From: Erythroxylum novogranatense
Taxonomy: Eukaryota; Streptophyta; Magnoliopsida; Malpighiales; Erythroxylaceae
NCBI GenBank assembly: GCA_029891385.1
Contig: CM057227.1
Coordinates: forward strand, 97,593,818-97,657,817
Reading direction: 5' to 3'
Length of the DNA: 64,000 nt
In this document: one piece after another, positions 10,410-22,866 of the stretch
How the letters are laid out: the number at the start of each line of letters is the position of its first letter
Numbering within the stretch: position 1 is the stretch's first letter
Translations under genes and position numbers: made by a program
The notes under the pieces: model-generated
What the model was told of the DNA's origin: nothing
What the model saw: only the letters and a program-made list of their open reading frames with translations
Databases searched by the model: none

Positions 10410-13400
10410 AATTCCCCCACACCAAACCTTTGCTCGCCATCGAACAAACATGTCAAACTACTACACTCCATCAATTCATCGTTCATAAGATTAAGTGTGC
10501 ACAATCCGTTAATTTGGGCCAGCAAGACTTAGGTTGCATATTCATCATAATCACTTTTCACCGATACAAATAAACAAAGTCAAAATAAGATATCTTTGTT
10601 CAAAAGGTAAGTATGAAATCAAAGTGAATTCTTGTCACAGATTTCTCTCTTACACTCAAGTGCTTAAGGTTAAAGTGTTTCTCTCAAATCTCCCTTTAAT
10701 AGATTGCATTACCATATGCCTACAAATTCACCAGTTATCATTCCTTCGAATTACATGAGCTCATATATCATAAGGACTTTATTATGGGTTGTAAAGGGGC
10801 TAGGTTCAAAGGTAAGGTAAGAATGGCAAAGGTCAATCACAAACATTCACAAAGTATCAAATAAAAGGGACACTTAAATTAAAATTTTGAGATAACCACA
10901 TGACACAAAGGACTACAACTACTCATACTAACTAATGCTACTATGTTTTATTCTTTTTCTTTTTCTTCTTTTTGGTTTTTTCTTTTTTTTTTAAGAATAA
11001 GGGAAGACAATAAAGACAAGAGAAATTAATATCAACAAAATTTAATAAACACATGAGTAGAGGTATCTATAAAAATATCTCAGAACACAATACATAACAA
11101 AAGTTCCAAATTACTCAATGATTCATTAAACTAATGATAGGGTAAGGTCAATGGGGGTTTTGGGTTTCAATGTAAGGTGATTGATTGAAAAACAAAGTTA
11201 AAAGCTAAAAAATGTTTGCAAAGGGAAAATAACTAGGTGGGTAATTTTTAAGCTAACGAGTGTAAAAACAAAGAAGGCCTTAATCATTTTTATATCCCAT
11301 GTAATCAAAAAAATTCTATCTGGTCCAGTGCAAGTTTTGAACGTAAGCTTAATTAGAGGAGCATCACACAATACAAAGAAATAGAATGACATAAAGATGA
11401 TATCATTAAGGCTCAAATTTGCTCACAGGTTTAATTCACGAATTTACCTTAATTCTACAAATTACCTCATCACTCAAATGTCAAAATTTTGACTAAGTTT
11501 ACAAGATTGGTTATTGCAATCAATCCACAAGATTCACTTTAGACTCTCATAGCCCAATTTAATTTCATGTACAAACTTAATCTCATTCAAACTAATATGA
11601 TAAAGCTTGATGGCTTCACATACATAACAAGCATGCACAAACTGAAAAGAATCACACACAAAAACCGAAAAGAGTCATACACATATACTCCACTTCCTTC
11701 CCCCACACCTAGACCAACATTGTCCTTAGTGTTAGGACATAAGATCAAAGAAACAAAAATATAAAAAAGAGGAAAGAATGCTTCTTTATTTGTGAATGTC
11801 AAAATCATGGCGTTGGTGGGTACAGAGGTTGGAATCCTTGATACTCTCAATAAGCCATCAAATTATGCTACATGCGGTTCGTTCGATGTTCGAGACGACT
11901 GAGGCAGTATCCAAATTGGCTTGGGGAGGTTGGTGGCTATTCAGTGCATCTGTTACAACCTGACTTCTTATAGCTAATTCCCTCACACCTGAACCATTGC
12001 TTCTTCCTAAGCAATAAATTAAGCGCTTCACTCAAACAATTCTGGTTAAGAGTTAATAGTTAGTTAAGCACATAGAAATCCATCAATGCTTTCAATCCAA
12101 TTCACTCAGTTCAACTCTATCATGATCAAGAACAAGTTACTCACATGCAAGCACATAGTCAATAAAATAGTCACTCAAGATGCATAATATATAGCTTTAA
12201 GTCATTTTGCATTTGTTATCACATAAACAAGTCAAGGATGCTCAGTACTATACAAATACAGATGAAAAGAAACAATAAAAGTAGAAAAAAATATCTCAAA
12301 AACAAAAGAACAACGATGCTTCTTATTTAATAACACAAGACAAAGACAATTTTGATCAACAACGTAAAAACAAAGATAGTTATCTCTTCTTCTTTTTGGT
12401 TTTTTTCTTCTTTTTTTTTCAACACTGCATTCTAAGCATCCCATTCCACATTCATATGACAAGCTATACAAAATTCACGTAAATACCAAACTTCATACAC
12501 AATAATCACCAAACACATGCAAGGCACATAAAGGAAAAAGAGAAAGGGATAAACTTTGAAGTTAGCATCATTTCCAGAGTCAATCAAAGTTCCTCAAATC
12601 AAAAGCATCAACTTCATTCCTATAACACAATTAACTATTAACCAAAGACCAAAATTATTCAAGTTACTACATTCTCATCATCACCATCAAACTCACAACA
12701 ATCTAAGTGTGCAGAAATTTCACACTTGCCCTTCCCCACACTTAGAATGGGCATTGTCCTAAGTCAATAAAAACACAAAAGAGGGATGGGAATAGAAGTA
12801 CTTCCCTAGATTGAAGACGCCATATGCAGCTTTGAAATGAATCACTGCAACTTTGAAAACACAGATAGCAATGTTGAAATGAAAGATTGCAACTTTCTTT
12901 TCAAATGCCTACAAATAAAACAAACCAAAGAAAACAATTAAAACACTCAAAGCAAACACCCAAAAGATATGCATAAAAGAGAAAAACACATAAAAGAAAG
13001 GGATATAGATGGGGTGCCTCCCATCAAGCGCTTATTTAAGGTCATAAGCTTGACCCTTGGCATATGCACACCATCTATTATCGAATGGATGATTAAGCCC
13101 AACAAGAAGCATGCTCAAACTCTGTGAGGAGCCTGGAGCAACTTCCTTGAAGTCAGCTCCTTCTCAGCATGATGCTCCATGACTTATGATGAGTGGAACT
13201 TTATCGTTTCACCATCATACTCTAATATCCACTCGTCTTTTTGGGCATCTCCCTTCTCACACTAGGATGGTCTCTGTAAGAGTAACGCCAATGGGTGTGG
13301 AGATTCAACATCCTGCTTGCCACTTTTAATCTTCAACTCACTTGCCTACAGGTCATTCAATTTATATGTGATTAGCGACTTTTCTTCTTCTTGCTTCTCT

Positions 13401-13419
13401 TCTTGTTCTTCTTCTTCTT
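10410..13419 (-). other. Interior of Athila-like element, non-coding
   Basis: About 3 kb without a credible gene. On the minus strand, AGGACAATG followed by GTGTGGGG occurs twice (near 11700-11735 and 12735-12762), and AAGCGCTTGATGGGAGGCAC lies near 13013-13035. I recognise these as typical of the region after pol in Athila/Tat elements. CT-rich stretches occur near 10950-10995 and 12390-12420. Confidence 0.6.
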
Positions 13420-14097
13420 TTACCTATAAACAATTGGGAAAATGAAACAAAATTCGGTAACGATAGCATGAATTGTATCGCTTACCTTAGGAGGTTGCAC
13501 ATCCTCCATCTTTTCTCGAACTATAACCTCTTCCTCTCCTAACTCCGCTTGCTCTTCCTTTATTGTTTTGGGGTTTTGCAAATGATCTCCACTCTCGGAA
13601 GGAATGCACAACTCCCCTGCATCACTCTCTTGTTAGATAAGAACTCTTGCAAACACTTGGACTTCCAATCTCTTCGCTAAGTGGCTCAATTAATCTTCCA
13701 AGGTCTTCAAGCTATTCCTCGTTTCATGTTAGAATTGAAGATTGCTCATCATCAAACTCATTACGATCTCCTCCAAAGACATCTTATTAGATTGTGGTCG
13801 TGATGTTGGAAGTAGAGGCTCTGGCTGGAAGTAGGATTGTTCTTGATAGTAGCTCAGTGGATAAGCGAACCTGTACTGTGTATCCAACAAAAAGGAACAC
13901 GTAGAAAAAGAATAATCCAAAAATGAACAAACTTCACCTACTTTAGCTTGTTGGTCATCCCTCGGTACTTGCGTGACTATGGATGTGAAATCCGCCATTT
14001 GATGCTCAAATCAGGAAGTAGCAACAGATGAAAACTCATCATCATAATAAGGATAATATGAAAAATCATAATCAAAAGCATACTGATAATGAGCCAT
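13420..14097 (-). pseudogene. Degraded gag-like reading frame of the Athila-like element
   Basis: Minus-strand reading begins MAHYQYAFDYDFSYYPYYDD at 14097, has an early stop, continues as MADFTSIVTQVPRDDQQ, then SLEEIVMSLMMSNLQF, a stop, HETRNSLKTLED, a stop, and HLAKRLEVQV. The pattern LE(E/D)IV..L...LQF followed by ETR.S...LE.Q...LA..L resembles the conserved gag coiled region of Athila/Tat elements. Stops and short length make it non-functional. The start lies about 145 bp inside the 5' LTR, as expected for gag. Confidence 0.5.
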
Positions 14098-14219
14098 GCC
14101 ACTAAAAGATCGAAAAATTAGAAAAAGTTATGAAACTAAAACAAATAGAAGACAAGGTAACCAAGAGCAATGAAACCAAAAACAAAAACAAAAACATCAC
14201 AAAAAAATCGTCAAGAAAT

Positions 14220-14237
14220 TTCTCTGCAACGGAGTTA
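14220..14237 (-). other. Probable tRNA-Asp-type primer binding site (degraded)
   Basis: The minus strand reads TAACTCCGTTGCAGAGAA, matching the Athila primer site TGGCGCCGTTGCCGGGGA at 12 of 18 positions, with most differences G to A. It sits 5 bases inside the 5' LTR end. The family motif is from memory. Confidence 0.5.
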
Positions 14238-14242
14238 AAATT

Positions 14243-15570
14243 TGGTAGTGATGTTGCCTGCAACCAAATTCAAAAAGAAACCAACTTTCATTAATACAAA
14301 TGAATGTAGTAGTGGAAAATGGGTATTGCTCCCATGAGAAATTTTAACAGTAAAGAGTCTACGAATTCAAAACTAAAATAAAGTAACGAAGGGGAGTTTT
14401 CAATTCACGTAAATTTAAGAGTGTAGAAATAAAAAATCAGAAATTAACAAAAGTAATTGGATATGAAAATTTAATAGACAAACCTTGGTTTTGGGTCACC
14501 GATATTATCACACTAAAATGGATTATTGATATAAAATTCAGTTTATCAATAAACATTCATTGGGGGATGTTTTCTCTTAAGTGTAAATAAAAAAAAACGT
14601 GTATTCTAAACATTCTTATTAATCAATAACCAAGATACGATCGTAGATTTAATTGAATAATAGCTTTAAGAACTAAGAATAAGATAACAAATATACAACA
14701 TGCATTTAATCAAGATGAGTATCTTCTTAGACTTTCCCACTCTAACGTAAAGAAGGTAATCCTAATTGTCACTTGTGATTAACAAAACTGAACGTCATAT
14801 TTCATTAATCTATCTATTAAAAGAATCAATTCCTAGATGCGTACCTAGAAATCAATCAATTCAATTAGAAAAAGTAATTTGAAAGACACTCAATGTTCAT
14901 CAACAAATAAAACTTTATTGAAACATCTCACACATAATAGATGATAACATGGTTCCCCTCAACCAAGATAATATATTTAGCTATTCATAACAAAAGTGAA
15001 AATCAACAAAGAAAGAGCCAAATGCAAGGTCTTCATCCTTGTCTTTCCTAGAAAATCTGAAATTTTCTAAAGAAAATACTGCAGAAAAATAAAAACCTAA
15101 CTATAGCTGTCGAAAAGTAAGAAGAAAATCTGCAGAAAATGTAAACTATTCCTAACCAAAGTTGTGTGAACAGTAAAAGTTCCCTCCCTTTTATGCTTTT
15201 TCGATCTCTCTCTCTTCTTTTCATGATCTTCAGCAGATAATCCTTATCCCCACTTCAAGTTGCAGATCTCTATTGATAAGATAGCAATATGATCTTTAAA
15301 GATTGTGAAAATCTCATATTTGAATTTGAAAATAGATTTTGCAGATGATTTCTGTCCTTGCACGTGCCCATGCTTAGTCACTGAATTTGTTACCAATCTA
15401 GAATTTTTGAATTTTCTTTGTTTCCTTTGCATCTTTTTTATTCAATTTCATCTCTAAAGTGTTGAAAATCACCTGAGAACAATTAAGAGACAAATCCATT
15501 AATTTTGGTTAATAATTCTACATATTAAAGAGAATTAAATATAAAATAAACACAAAATGATAACTTAATA
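14243..15570 (-). repeat. Athila-like 5' LTR (1.33 kb, intact length)
   Basis: Runs from TGGTAGTG to AACTTAATA on the plus strand. The other copy ends AACTTAACA, so the terminal CA was probably mutated here. Its length equals the two separated parts of the 3' LTR added together, which confirms the nested order. Confidence 0.85.
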
Positions 15571-15948
15571 AAAGGGTTGCTTCCTTTCCAAAAGTTGTGA
15601 CTGGTAATAAATAAGCATGAATGTTCTGAAAACTCTATATATACTTGAGTTTTAGTCAAGACTAAAAATGTTTTTATTTTTTAACAACTTTTAACAACAC
15701 AATCTCTACATTCATAATTTTTGAAGAACATTCACACTCTTGCAACTTGAATGTTCTTATGTTCTTTGTATCCTAGAAGTAATTTTACTTTAGCCCGATT
15801 TGAAAGTATAGTGGGTGTAAATAACACTTTAAGGAAAGTGTCCAACACGCTTATAATACTTTAAACTTTGTGTTTTGATCTCAAGTTCTCTCAATTCTCT
15901 GCAACACCATTTACTTCATTGTTCATCTTTCGTTTTGTGGGCTTCCAA
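15571..15948 (+). repeat. Ty1/copia LTR, second part
   Basis: Continues the 57-bp repeat cut at 1208, then a TATA box and downstream R/U5-like sequence. It is interrupted at 15949 by E3. The last five bases, TCCAA, are the E3 target duplication. Confidence 0.8.
15634..15645 (+). promoter_or_regulatory. TATA box of the copia LTR
   Basis: CTATATATAC lies just downstream of the U3 repeats, in the position expected for the LTR promoter. Prediction from sequence only. Confidence 0.5.
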
Positions 15949-16306
15949 TGTAACACCCCACTCCCGCCAGACCTGAACCCGATATCGATGGTGATATCCG
16001 AGCCCGCGCCCCGTGAGGGTGACGTACGAGAGCACTCAAATCCGTTCAGAAATAATGAGTGCGCAGATTTGGGCCCGCAATACAAAAATATTTTTCCATC
16101 AAAATACTATTTCAGTAAACAAATAGCAATACAGAATTAATCAATTGGGCCCTACAAATATGCGAAAATACAACTTTACACATAAATTAGAATAACACAA
16201 ATGCAGACGCGAACTGATCCCGACTTCAAAATCTGTCTCTCTTGCAGTAATCATACTCCCGTTTCACTAACGGGGTAATCGCCAATTCCTGAAAAATAAT
16301 TGCAAT

Positions 16307-16359
16307 GTTGGGTGAGTTTGCGAACTCAGTGAGAAATTATCATCGATGGTTCACCCAAC
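16307..16359 (-). other. Predicted three-way-junction motif, E3 3' LTR
   Basis: GTTGGGTGA (16307-16315) pairs with TCACCCAAC (16351-16359). Inside are GAGTTTGCGAACTC and ATTATCATCGATGGT; the latter is ACCATCATCGATGGT in the other LTR and so is partly broken here. Confidence 0.75.
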
Positions 16360-16501
16360 TCATGCATACACAGATCATATACACATAATCACATAATAAC
16401 ATTTACAAAGAAAATAATATCACATGCATTTTCAATTTCACATTTTGCAGTCCATCATATACATATGCAATGCGCATGTAACACTTTCATTTTCTTACGT
16501 T

Positions 16502-16706
16502 GTTGTGACCGTGCACCTGAAACTGTCTCAGTGATGGGCACATTGCGTTGAGCCAGTGGCTCTGGAGAAGTTGGGCGTGATACGCCCTGATACATTGAAC
16601 CTAAGGCTCTGAGTACGTTGGACCTGAGATCCTGTGCGTTGAGCTTAAAGCTCTCATATACGTTGGGCGTGATATGCCCTGATGTGGTGGCTGCTCCGGT
16701 CACAAC
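16502..16706 (-). other. Hairpin array, E3 3' LTR
   Basis: Closing stem GTTGTGACCG (16502-16511) with CGGTCACAAC (16697-16706), 10 bp perfect. Inside, in plus order: GAGCCagtGGCTC, GGGCGtgataCGCCC, GAACCtaaGGCTC, GGACCtgaGATCC, GAGCTtaaAGCTC, GGGCGtgataTGCCC, each followed by a spacer ending in (A)CGTT or similar. Confidence 0.85.
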
Positions 16707-17439
16707 TGCGTTTATCTGATCATGTCATTATGCATGAATGCATATGCTCCAATTTCCATTTACAGTCATCTACATTTCAATGAAATTTCCCATTCATTCG
16801 GACCTTTGGTCCGGTATTTCAGTCATGTACATTTACGATTTATTTCATTGATGCATTTATGGTCATTTACACACAATAGCACTTCAATATCACATATTCA
16901 ATATTTCAGACACCCATGGTCCGAAATCAATCAAATCAAACACATATATATCCATGCATTATCTCCGCATGGAATTAATGCATATAATGTTAAACACATA
17001 AAGGCTGAGGAACCAACTAGGTTACTCACCTGCACTTTCGAGCTACGGCCTGGAAGTCCCAACAATTTCCGTGGAATTGTTCCATCGATGCCTCTAAAAC
17101 AATCAAATAATTACCCAATTACTAATGCACATTCAAAGATAATTTGATGATGCATATGCTTTAAATAAAAGACGCACGCTGCCTAATCATGACCTTTCCC
17201 GGTGCAATTAATTTACTTTCAAAGTCTCACATTATACCCCAATTACCAAGTACAATCCTTAGGTTGAAATACAATCACATTCTTAACTATCTTTCACTAA
17301 TTGCGATCTCAAAAACCTGAATGCAAACTCTCATTCTTTTCCTCAATTGTAGACCTCTTTATCTAGATCACAACGAATCAAACATCACCTCAATTGGAGA
17401 TCTACACCATTATTTATGCCTAAAAAATCCAATCAGAAA

Positions 17440-17715
17440 TTCCCCATCGCCGCGACTTCAAGCCATTTGCCGCGGCGTTTAGCAGGCGTTCGCCGCGACG
17501 TGTAATGAAGCTCACCGCGACGAACTTCCTCCTTGGGGGCTCGCCGCGACGCAATGGAGAAGAACTCGCTGCGGCGCTTAGAACTCGAGCTGGACGTCAA
17601 GAGGAGCTCGCCGCGGCGTCCAACGCTTTAGAGCTCGCCGCGAAGTCCTCCCTCCTGCTCGCCGTGACGAATTAACATATAATTTGTCGCGGCGAGGTTT
17701 CACGCACGCCGCGAC
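17440..17715 (-). repeat. GC-rich minisatellite in E3 3' LTR
   Basis: About ten degenerate units built on GCTCGCCGCGACG, with palindromes such as GCCGCGGC, in an otherwise AT-rich LTR. Counterpart in the 5' LTR at about 23605-23890. It creates Arg-rich spurious open frames. Confidence 0.85.
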
Positions 17716-18665
17716 ATGCGAGTCGCACGTCGTCTTCTCCGACTAACTTTCTCCCATTTTCTCTCTCTAAAACCAGTATTAATTCACTCCAACTACCCAA
17801 TCTTTAACATTTAACCACAATAAATGCATTTAGCTAACAAATCAACAACATTAAACCCATTAACTTACCAATTAAGCATAAAACCTCAGATCTTCCGTAA
17901 TCCAAATTCCTTCCTCAAACAGCCATGGTGAACTCTCAAACTCTAACAGATCTTCATCTTCTCTCAAGGTTTCAAGCTAATCTTCTATCATAGTGAAGGA
18001 GCAAACAAAATCTTTAAGAAAGAATCGAAGATCACAAGGGAAGGAGGAACGATCGTGCCCTAGGAGAGAAAGAGTTCTTTTTCTTCAAATCTCAAAACTT
18101 AAGGCATTTATATATATAGACAAATAAGCCTCTTGTCTTTTTCCTCTCAAAACATTTAAATCTCTCTCTTTTCAATTTCATTTCCAGTCCAGCTCATCTC
18201 CAAATTTCAATGGCTCGTCATATTAATTTCTAGAATCATATGCCTAATCTTTCGTAGCCATTTGACAATCATTTCAGACCTACACAATCAATCAGTCCGC
18301 CACTCAAAAAATTTCTGGTCCGGACATTTTCTCCCAAATTTCCTAGAACCTTTCCGAAGAGTCGCTATCAATTGGCAGTCACTCAAATACTGTTCCAACT
18401 CAATAATTAAACTCAATTATTCCTCAATTCTCATTAACTCATAATCAAATCAAATTATCTCAAAATTTCACAATTCATATCATATTCACAACCAAAAGCC
18501 GAGAAATTGTCATGAATGCATTTACTTATATGTGCATGTGCTAAAAGACTCAGTCCTCTACAATTAGAGGCCAAATAAATGTTTACATTTCAAATATACA
18601 AATGCGACAACCTAGCCTGTCCCAATTTACCAGTTTACCCTTCCCATCGGGGACGGGATGTTACA

Positions 18666-18706
18666 ATTCTCCCTTCCTTACAAAAATTTCGTCCTCGAAA
18701 TTTCAT
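18666..18706 (-). other. Polypurine tract and Tekay-type end motif of E3
   Basis: Minus strand reads GAAATTTCGAGGACGAAATT, then TAAGGAAGGGAGAAT directly before the LTR. This order is characteristic of Tekay/Del chromoviruses in plants (established pattern, from memory). Confidence 0.8.
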
Positions 18707-21700
18707 ATACAATCGATCAGAAAGGCAGGGGAATCGATACGATCATCATATACTGCTTCCCATCTTTTTCAATACAGGACTAATTTCTGCCAATTCACTA
18801 GAATCAATATAATCACTTAACACGGTCTTAACTGTTTCTTCATGATTACTCGCAATTCTTCGCTTTCGATATCAAGAACACATATATCAGACCATAGAAA
18901 TATTTCCTAACCTTTTTTCACGTAATACTTTACGAATCCCAAAATCATTATTTTAGATTTTAGAACGACTTACTAATCCATAGTTCTATTCACATCACAA
19001 TCACATAGAGGCCACATAAAACGAATTCAGTTTCCCATAATTACTCTTTATCTCCAACTAAGTGTATTTTGGCCGAGGCGATAAACTTCGAAACATCTCA
19101 TTCATGGCTTATCATGTACATCTCTTTAATGGTAAAACACTAATCTCAATATCCTTCAACTCAACTCATTGGTATTAACTTGGATTACTTACTCCTATTA
19201 CCGATTCATTTCATTCATCAACTTTATCTCAAATCAATCATGGTCTTCGATTATTTTTAGGCCCTGTTCTCTTGAATATGGGGTAAACACATTCTTTTAC
19301 GGCTGAAAGCTCCCTTATATACTATTCAAATCGTATCACTAATAAACAATTGATATGCCCACAATCAGTCTGGACTCTACCTCCATCTTATATCCCTATG
19401 AACCCAAAAATATCAGTTTCACACTTATCATCAACGATTAAGTCTGTTGGATATTCACACTTACAATCATTCCATTTTACACTTTAAACCATCAATTACT
19501 CTTCGATACAATCACATTATAACACAAACTTCCTAATCCTGTCATAGATATCATTTTCTCAAAATTGGATTCATTCTGATTCCTAGGTAAGGTCCACATA
19601 GTCTAAATTCTCAATTCGGGTCTTGCCAATCCTTTTTATACACACCTGATTCGGATATCCAATAGCCAAAAGTACTTTCTTTTTTCCCCTTTGATAAATC
19701 GACAGTCACACTCATTATTACACTAAATTTCATAACCTTATCGCCCAAAAGTTGATCCTCTGCCATTGAATTTTCTATTTATCACATTAAATTGCATCCT
19801 TAGCTAAATTTTGAAACACTCAAACACATAATCCTTTTCAAATCTTTCAAATTCCCGAAATAGCTTAACCGTTATCAATTTACATATTCCTAGATGTATC
19901 CAAAATGCTTCTGTACGAATGGAGTCTCCAAACTTTCAAAACAATATCCAATACAGTGAGTTCTAACCATTAATCATAATGCAGCCCATGAGGTTATACT
20001 TATCCCTATGTTCATAAAACCACTTTACACTATTTCAATAGATTGCATCGTAACCTTTACTAGGACATGTAAAACGATCAGTACTCGAGTTGTAATTTTC
20101 TCCAATTGTCCCTTTTTATAAAGTTATCAGTCATACGATTCATACGCTTTTCCTTAAACATTTTTACCCAAAAACTAAGATCAGAAAGTCACTAATAATT
20201 TCGGGACGACTCCAACATACAAGTAGTTCTGCATAACTCCATATCCCATATACATATGTCCCTTACAATTTTGCATTTTAGTATGACATCTTTCGTCACT
20301 AAGTCTCTCAATGCCATGCTCGAATATTAATTCATCCACAAATTATTTGATCACATCAAGATCCACTTTTTTATGAAACTTTTCCTGATATGGAATTTCT
20401 TCAAATATGCCAACTATACTTCCTCACTTTTCAAATATGTTTGATACATCATTAAGGATCAGTCACTTTCAAATCTGTGTACTGTTGAAACACTTTACTC
20501 TTCAATAGCATAATAAACTCCTTATACCCGTGATTAACTTTCCTAATTCTTTAAAAATCAAAATTCCTCCAATGAGGAGCAATTCTCTTATATTACCTCA
20601 AATTCATTGTAACATATTCTGACACAAGTTCCTTTACACTAGTTTCTCCACATATTTTATTTTATTTTATTTCTATCCTTACAAACTGAGTTGATAATAC
20701 AATCTTCAAATCCACTCGTACTTTTCGAACATTTTTACACAAATATTTGCGAATCAATATTCTCTTCAAATTTGCAACTAATGCCTCCTCAATGATCAAT
20801 AGTCCTATAACACGGTCAGATTCTTTACACTCACCTAGCGCATATCTTCTCAGTAACAAATTTTATCTCTTACACTTGAGTCTCCGCTAGGATCAGGACT
20901 CCCTACAATAGCTTTTAATTCATTTCAGATTTAGCTCAGATTTGTTCTTTAATCAATAATTCTTTCAATTGAATCATCGGATCGATTTGACCTCATGCTA
21001 CTAGCATCGATACCACTTATGAACTTTCTAATCATCCACCATCACCACATATCTTGGCAGCCATTCACCATTCCCTAAGAAATATCAATTTTAGCTATAA
21101 TTCATAATATCCCATGAAGATCAATTATGCCTCAATTCATAAAATCAGAACATCCTTTTAATAAAATCCAGGGCTTTACACCTGTCCTCGATCGTGAGGA
21201 TTATGCCTCGATTATGTCCTCAACATATAACAATTTCAGTTCATTCCCAATTGATCACTATAAACACTTTCGCTCTTTATTCTGACTTATATCGAGCTTT
21301 AAACTATATGAACTATGACTAACAATTAACCACCAGCTCACCAATGACTTCCGATATAATTTCCACACTTATAATACATATAAGCTTAATAATTTCACTG
21401 GTCATGGTGTATTCCCATTATCAGGTGTGCTTTCACATAGGCAAATCAACTGAGCCTTAACAACTTTTTCATCTACCCTGATCATTGTCTTACATTTCAA
21501 TCTTTTCATTATTCCATCATATCCATGCATTTTCACACTCAATCACGATCATAGATGTACAATCATTCTTGATTTCCCACTAATATCTTCTGACTCCAAG
21601 TTATAAATCCGTATTCATAAACTCTCATCCCAATTATCAAACCCAATTGTAACCTCTCTAACTCATGGAACATTTTATTTTATACACTTTATACCCTTGA

Positions 21701-22079
21701 AAGCTGGCCATTTCTAACATATCTCTAATTCCTCTATCAGTCCAGAACAATATATTCATATCTTCCCTCATTTTCAAGGATATCTTCCAGAAACACGGAT
21801 GTCGTATTGCCCATTAAATTCATCAATACTAATATACTCAATCTTCATTTGTCAAACCGAATCATATACCCTTTTCTGATTCTATGGTATACACAACTTC
21901 CTTTTTATCACATATCATCGTTCTCCTCTCTATTTTTAATGACTTAAACAATTAGTACAGGCTCCTACATGTGACTCATATGCAAGACTGGGATCAGTTG
22001 TCACTGTCTGCCGTGACATGACTTAAATGCATGTACTTGACCCATGTTTCAGATTGCCCATGTAAGATTGTACTTCTGG
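18707..22079 (-). other. E3 interior, non-coding
   Basis: About 3.4 kb with no frame longer than 65 codons and no recognisable gag or pol. The part next to the primer site (21960-22079) closely matches the E4 leader, including CCCAGAAGTACAATCTTACA and GACAACTGATCCC. The rest appears distantly alignable to the E4 interior. Confidence 0.7.
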
Positions 22080-22091
22080 GCTCTGATATCA
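22080..22091 (-). other. Primer binding site of E3 (tRNA-iMet)
   Basis: Minus strand TGATATCAGAGC, one base from the canonical TGGTATCAGAGC, four bases from the LTR edge at 22096. It sets the minus orientation. Confidence 0.85.
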
Positions 22092-22466
22092 TAAATGTAG
22101 CACCCCACTCCCGCCAGACCCGAACCCGATATCGATGGTGATATCCGAGCCCGCGCCCCGCGAGGGTGGCGTACGAGAGCACTCAAATCCGTTCAGAAAT
22201 AATGAGTGCGCAGAAATCATTAAACAATTTGGGCCCGCGATACAAAAATATTTTTCTATCAAAATACTATTTCAGTAAGCAAATAGCAATACAGAATTAA
22301 TCAATTGGGCCTTACAAATATGCGAAAGTACAACTTTACACATAAATTAGAATAACACAAATGCAGACGCGAACTGATCTCGACTTCAAAATCTGACTCT
22401 CTTGCAGTAATCATACTCCCGTTTCACTAACGGGGTAATCGCCAATTCCTGAAAAATAATTGCAAT

Positions 22467-22519
22467 GTTGGGTGAGTTTGCGAACTCAGTGAGAAACCAT
22501 CATCGATGGTTCACCCAAC
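22467..22519 (-). other. Predicted three-way-junction motif, E3 5' LTR
   Basis: GTTGGGTGA pairs with TCACCCAAC (9 bp). Two internal hairpins are intact: GAGTTTGCGAACTC and ACCATCATCGATGGT. Confidence 0.8.
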
Positions 22520-22661
22520 TCATGCATACACAGATCATATACACATAATCACATAATAACATTTACAAAGAAAATAATATCACATGCATTTTCAATTTCA
22601 CATTTTGCAGTCCATCATATACATATGCAATGCGCATGTCACACTTCCATTTTCTTACGTT

Positions 22662-22866
22662 GTTGTGACCGTGCGCCTGAAACTGTCCCAGTGACGGGCA
22701 CATTGCGTTGAGCCAGTGGCTCTGGAGACGTTGGGCGTGATATGCCCTGATACATTGAACCTGAGGCTCTGAGTACGTTAGACCTGAGGTCCTGTGCGTT
22801 GAGCTTAAAGCTCTCATATACGTTGGGCGTGATATGCCCTGATGCGGTGGTGTTGCCGGCCACAAT
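22662..22866 (-). other. Hairpin array, E3 5' LTR
   Basis: Same order of hairpins as 16502-16706, with small substitutions. GGGCGtgataTGCCC appears here in both positions, and the fourth stem is AGACC/GGTCC. The closing stem has two mismatches on its right arm. Confidence 0.8.

Larger units (their letters stand above)
1209..15570 (-). mobile_element. Athila-like, non-autonomous Ty3/gypsy element (minus strand)
   Basis: LTR copies lie at 1209-2011 plus 9876-10409 (the 3' LTR, split by element E1) and 14243-15570 (the 5' LTR). Flanks are GAAGG (1204-1208) and AAAGG (15571-15575), a 4/5 target duplication. Read on the minus strand, the order is LTR, degraded tRNA-Asp-type primer site, gag-like remnant, non-coding interior, TGTGGGGGAATT polypurine tract, LTR. 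Interior motifs GACAATG followed by AAGTGTGGGG, and GCGCTTGATGGGAGGCACCC, are familiar from regions downstream of pol in Athila/Tat elements. No protease, RT or integrase is visible, so it would depend on a partner. Confidence 0.8.
15949..18665 (-). repeat. E3 3' LTR
   Basis: Minus strand starts TGTAACATCCCGTCCCC and ends GGGTGTTACA. It contains the GC-rich minisatellite (17440-17715), hairpin array (16502-16706) and three-way-junction motif (16307-16359). It is nearly the same as 22096-24828. Confidence 0.88.
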
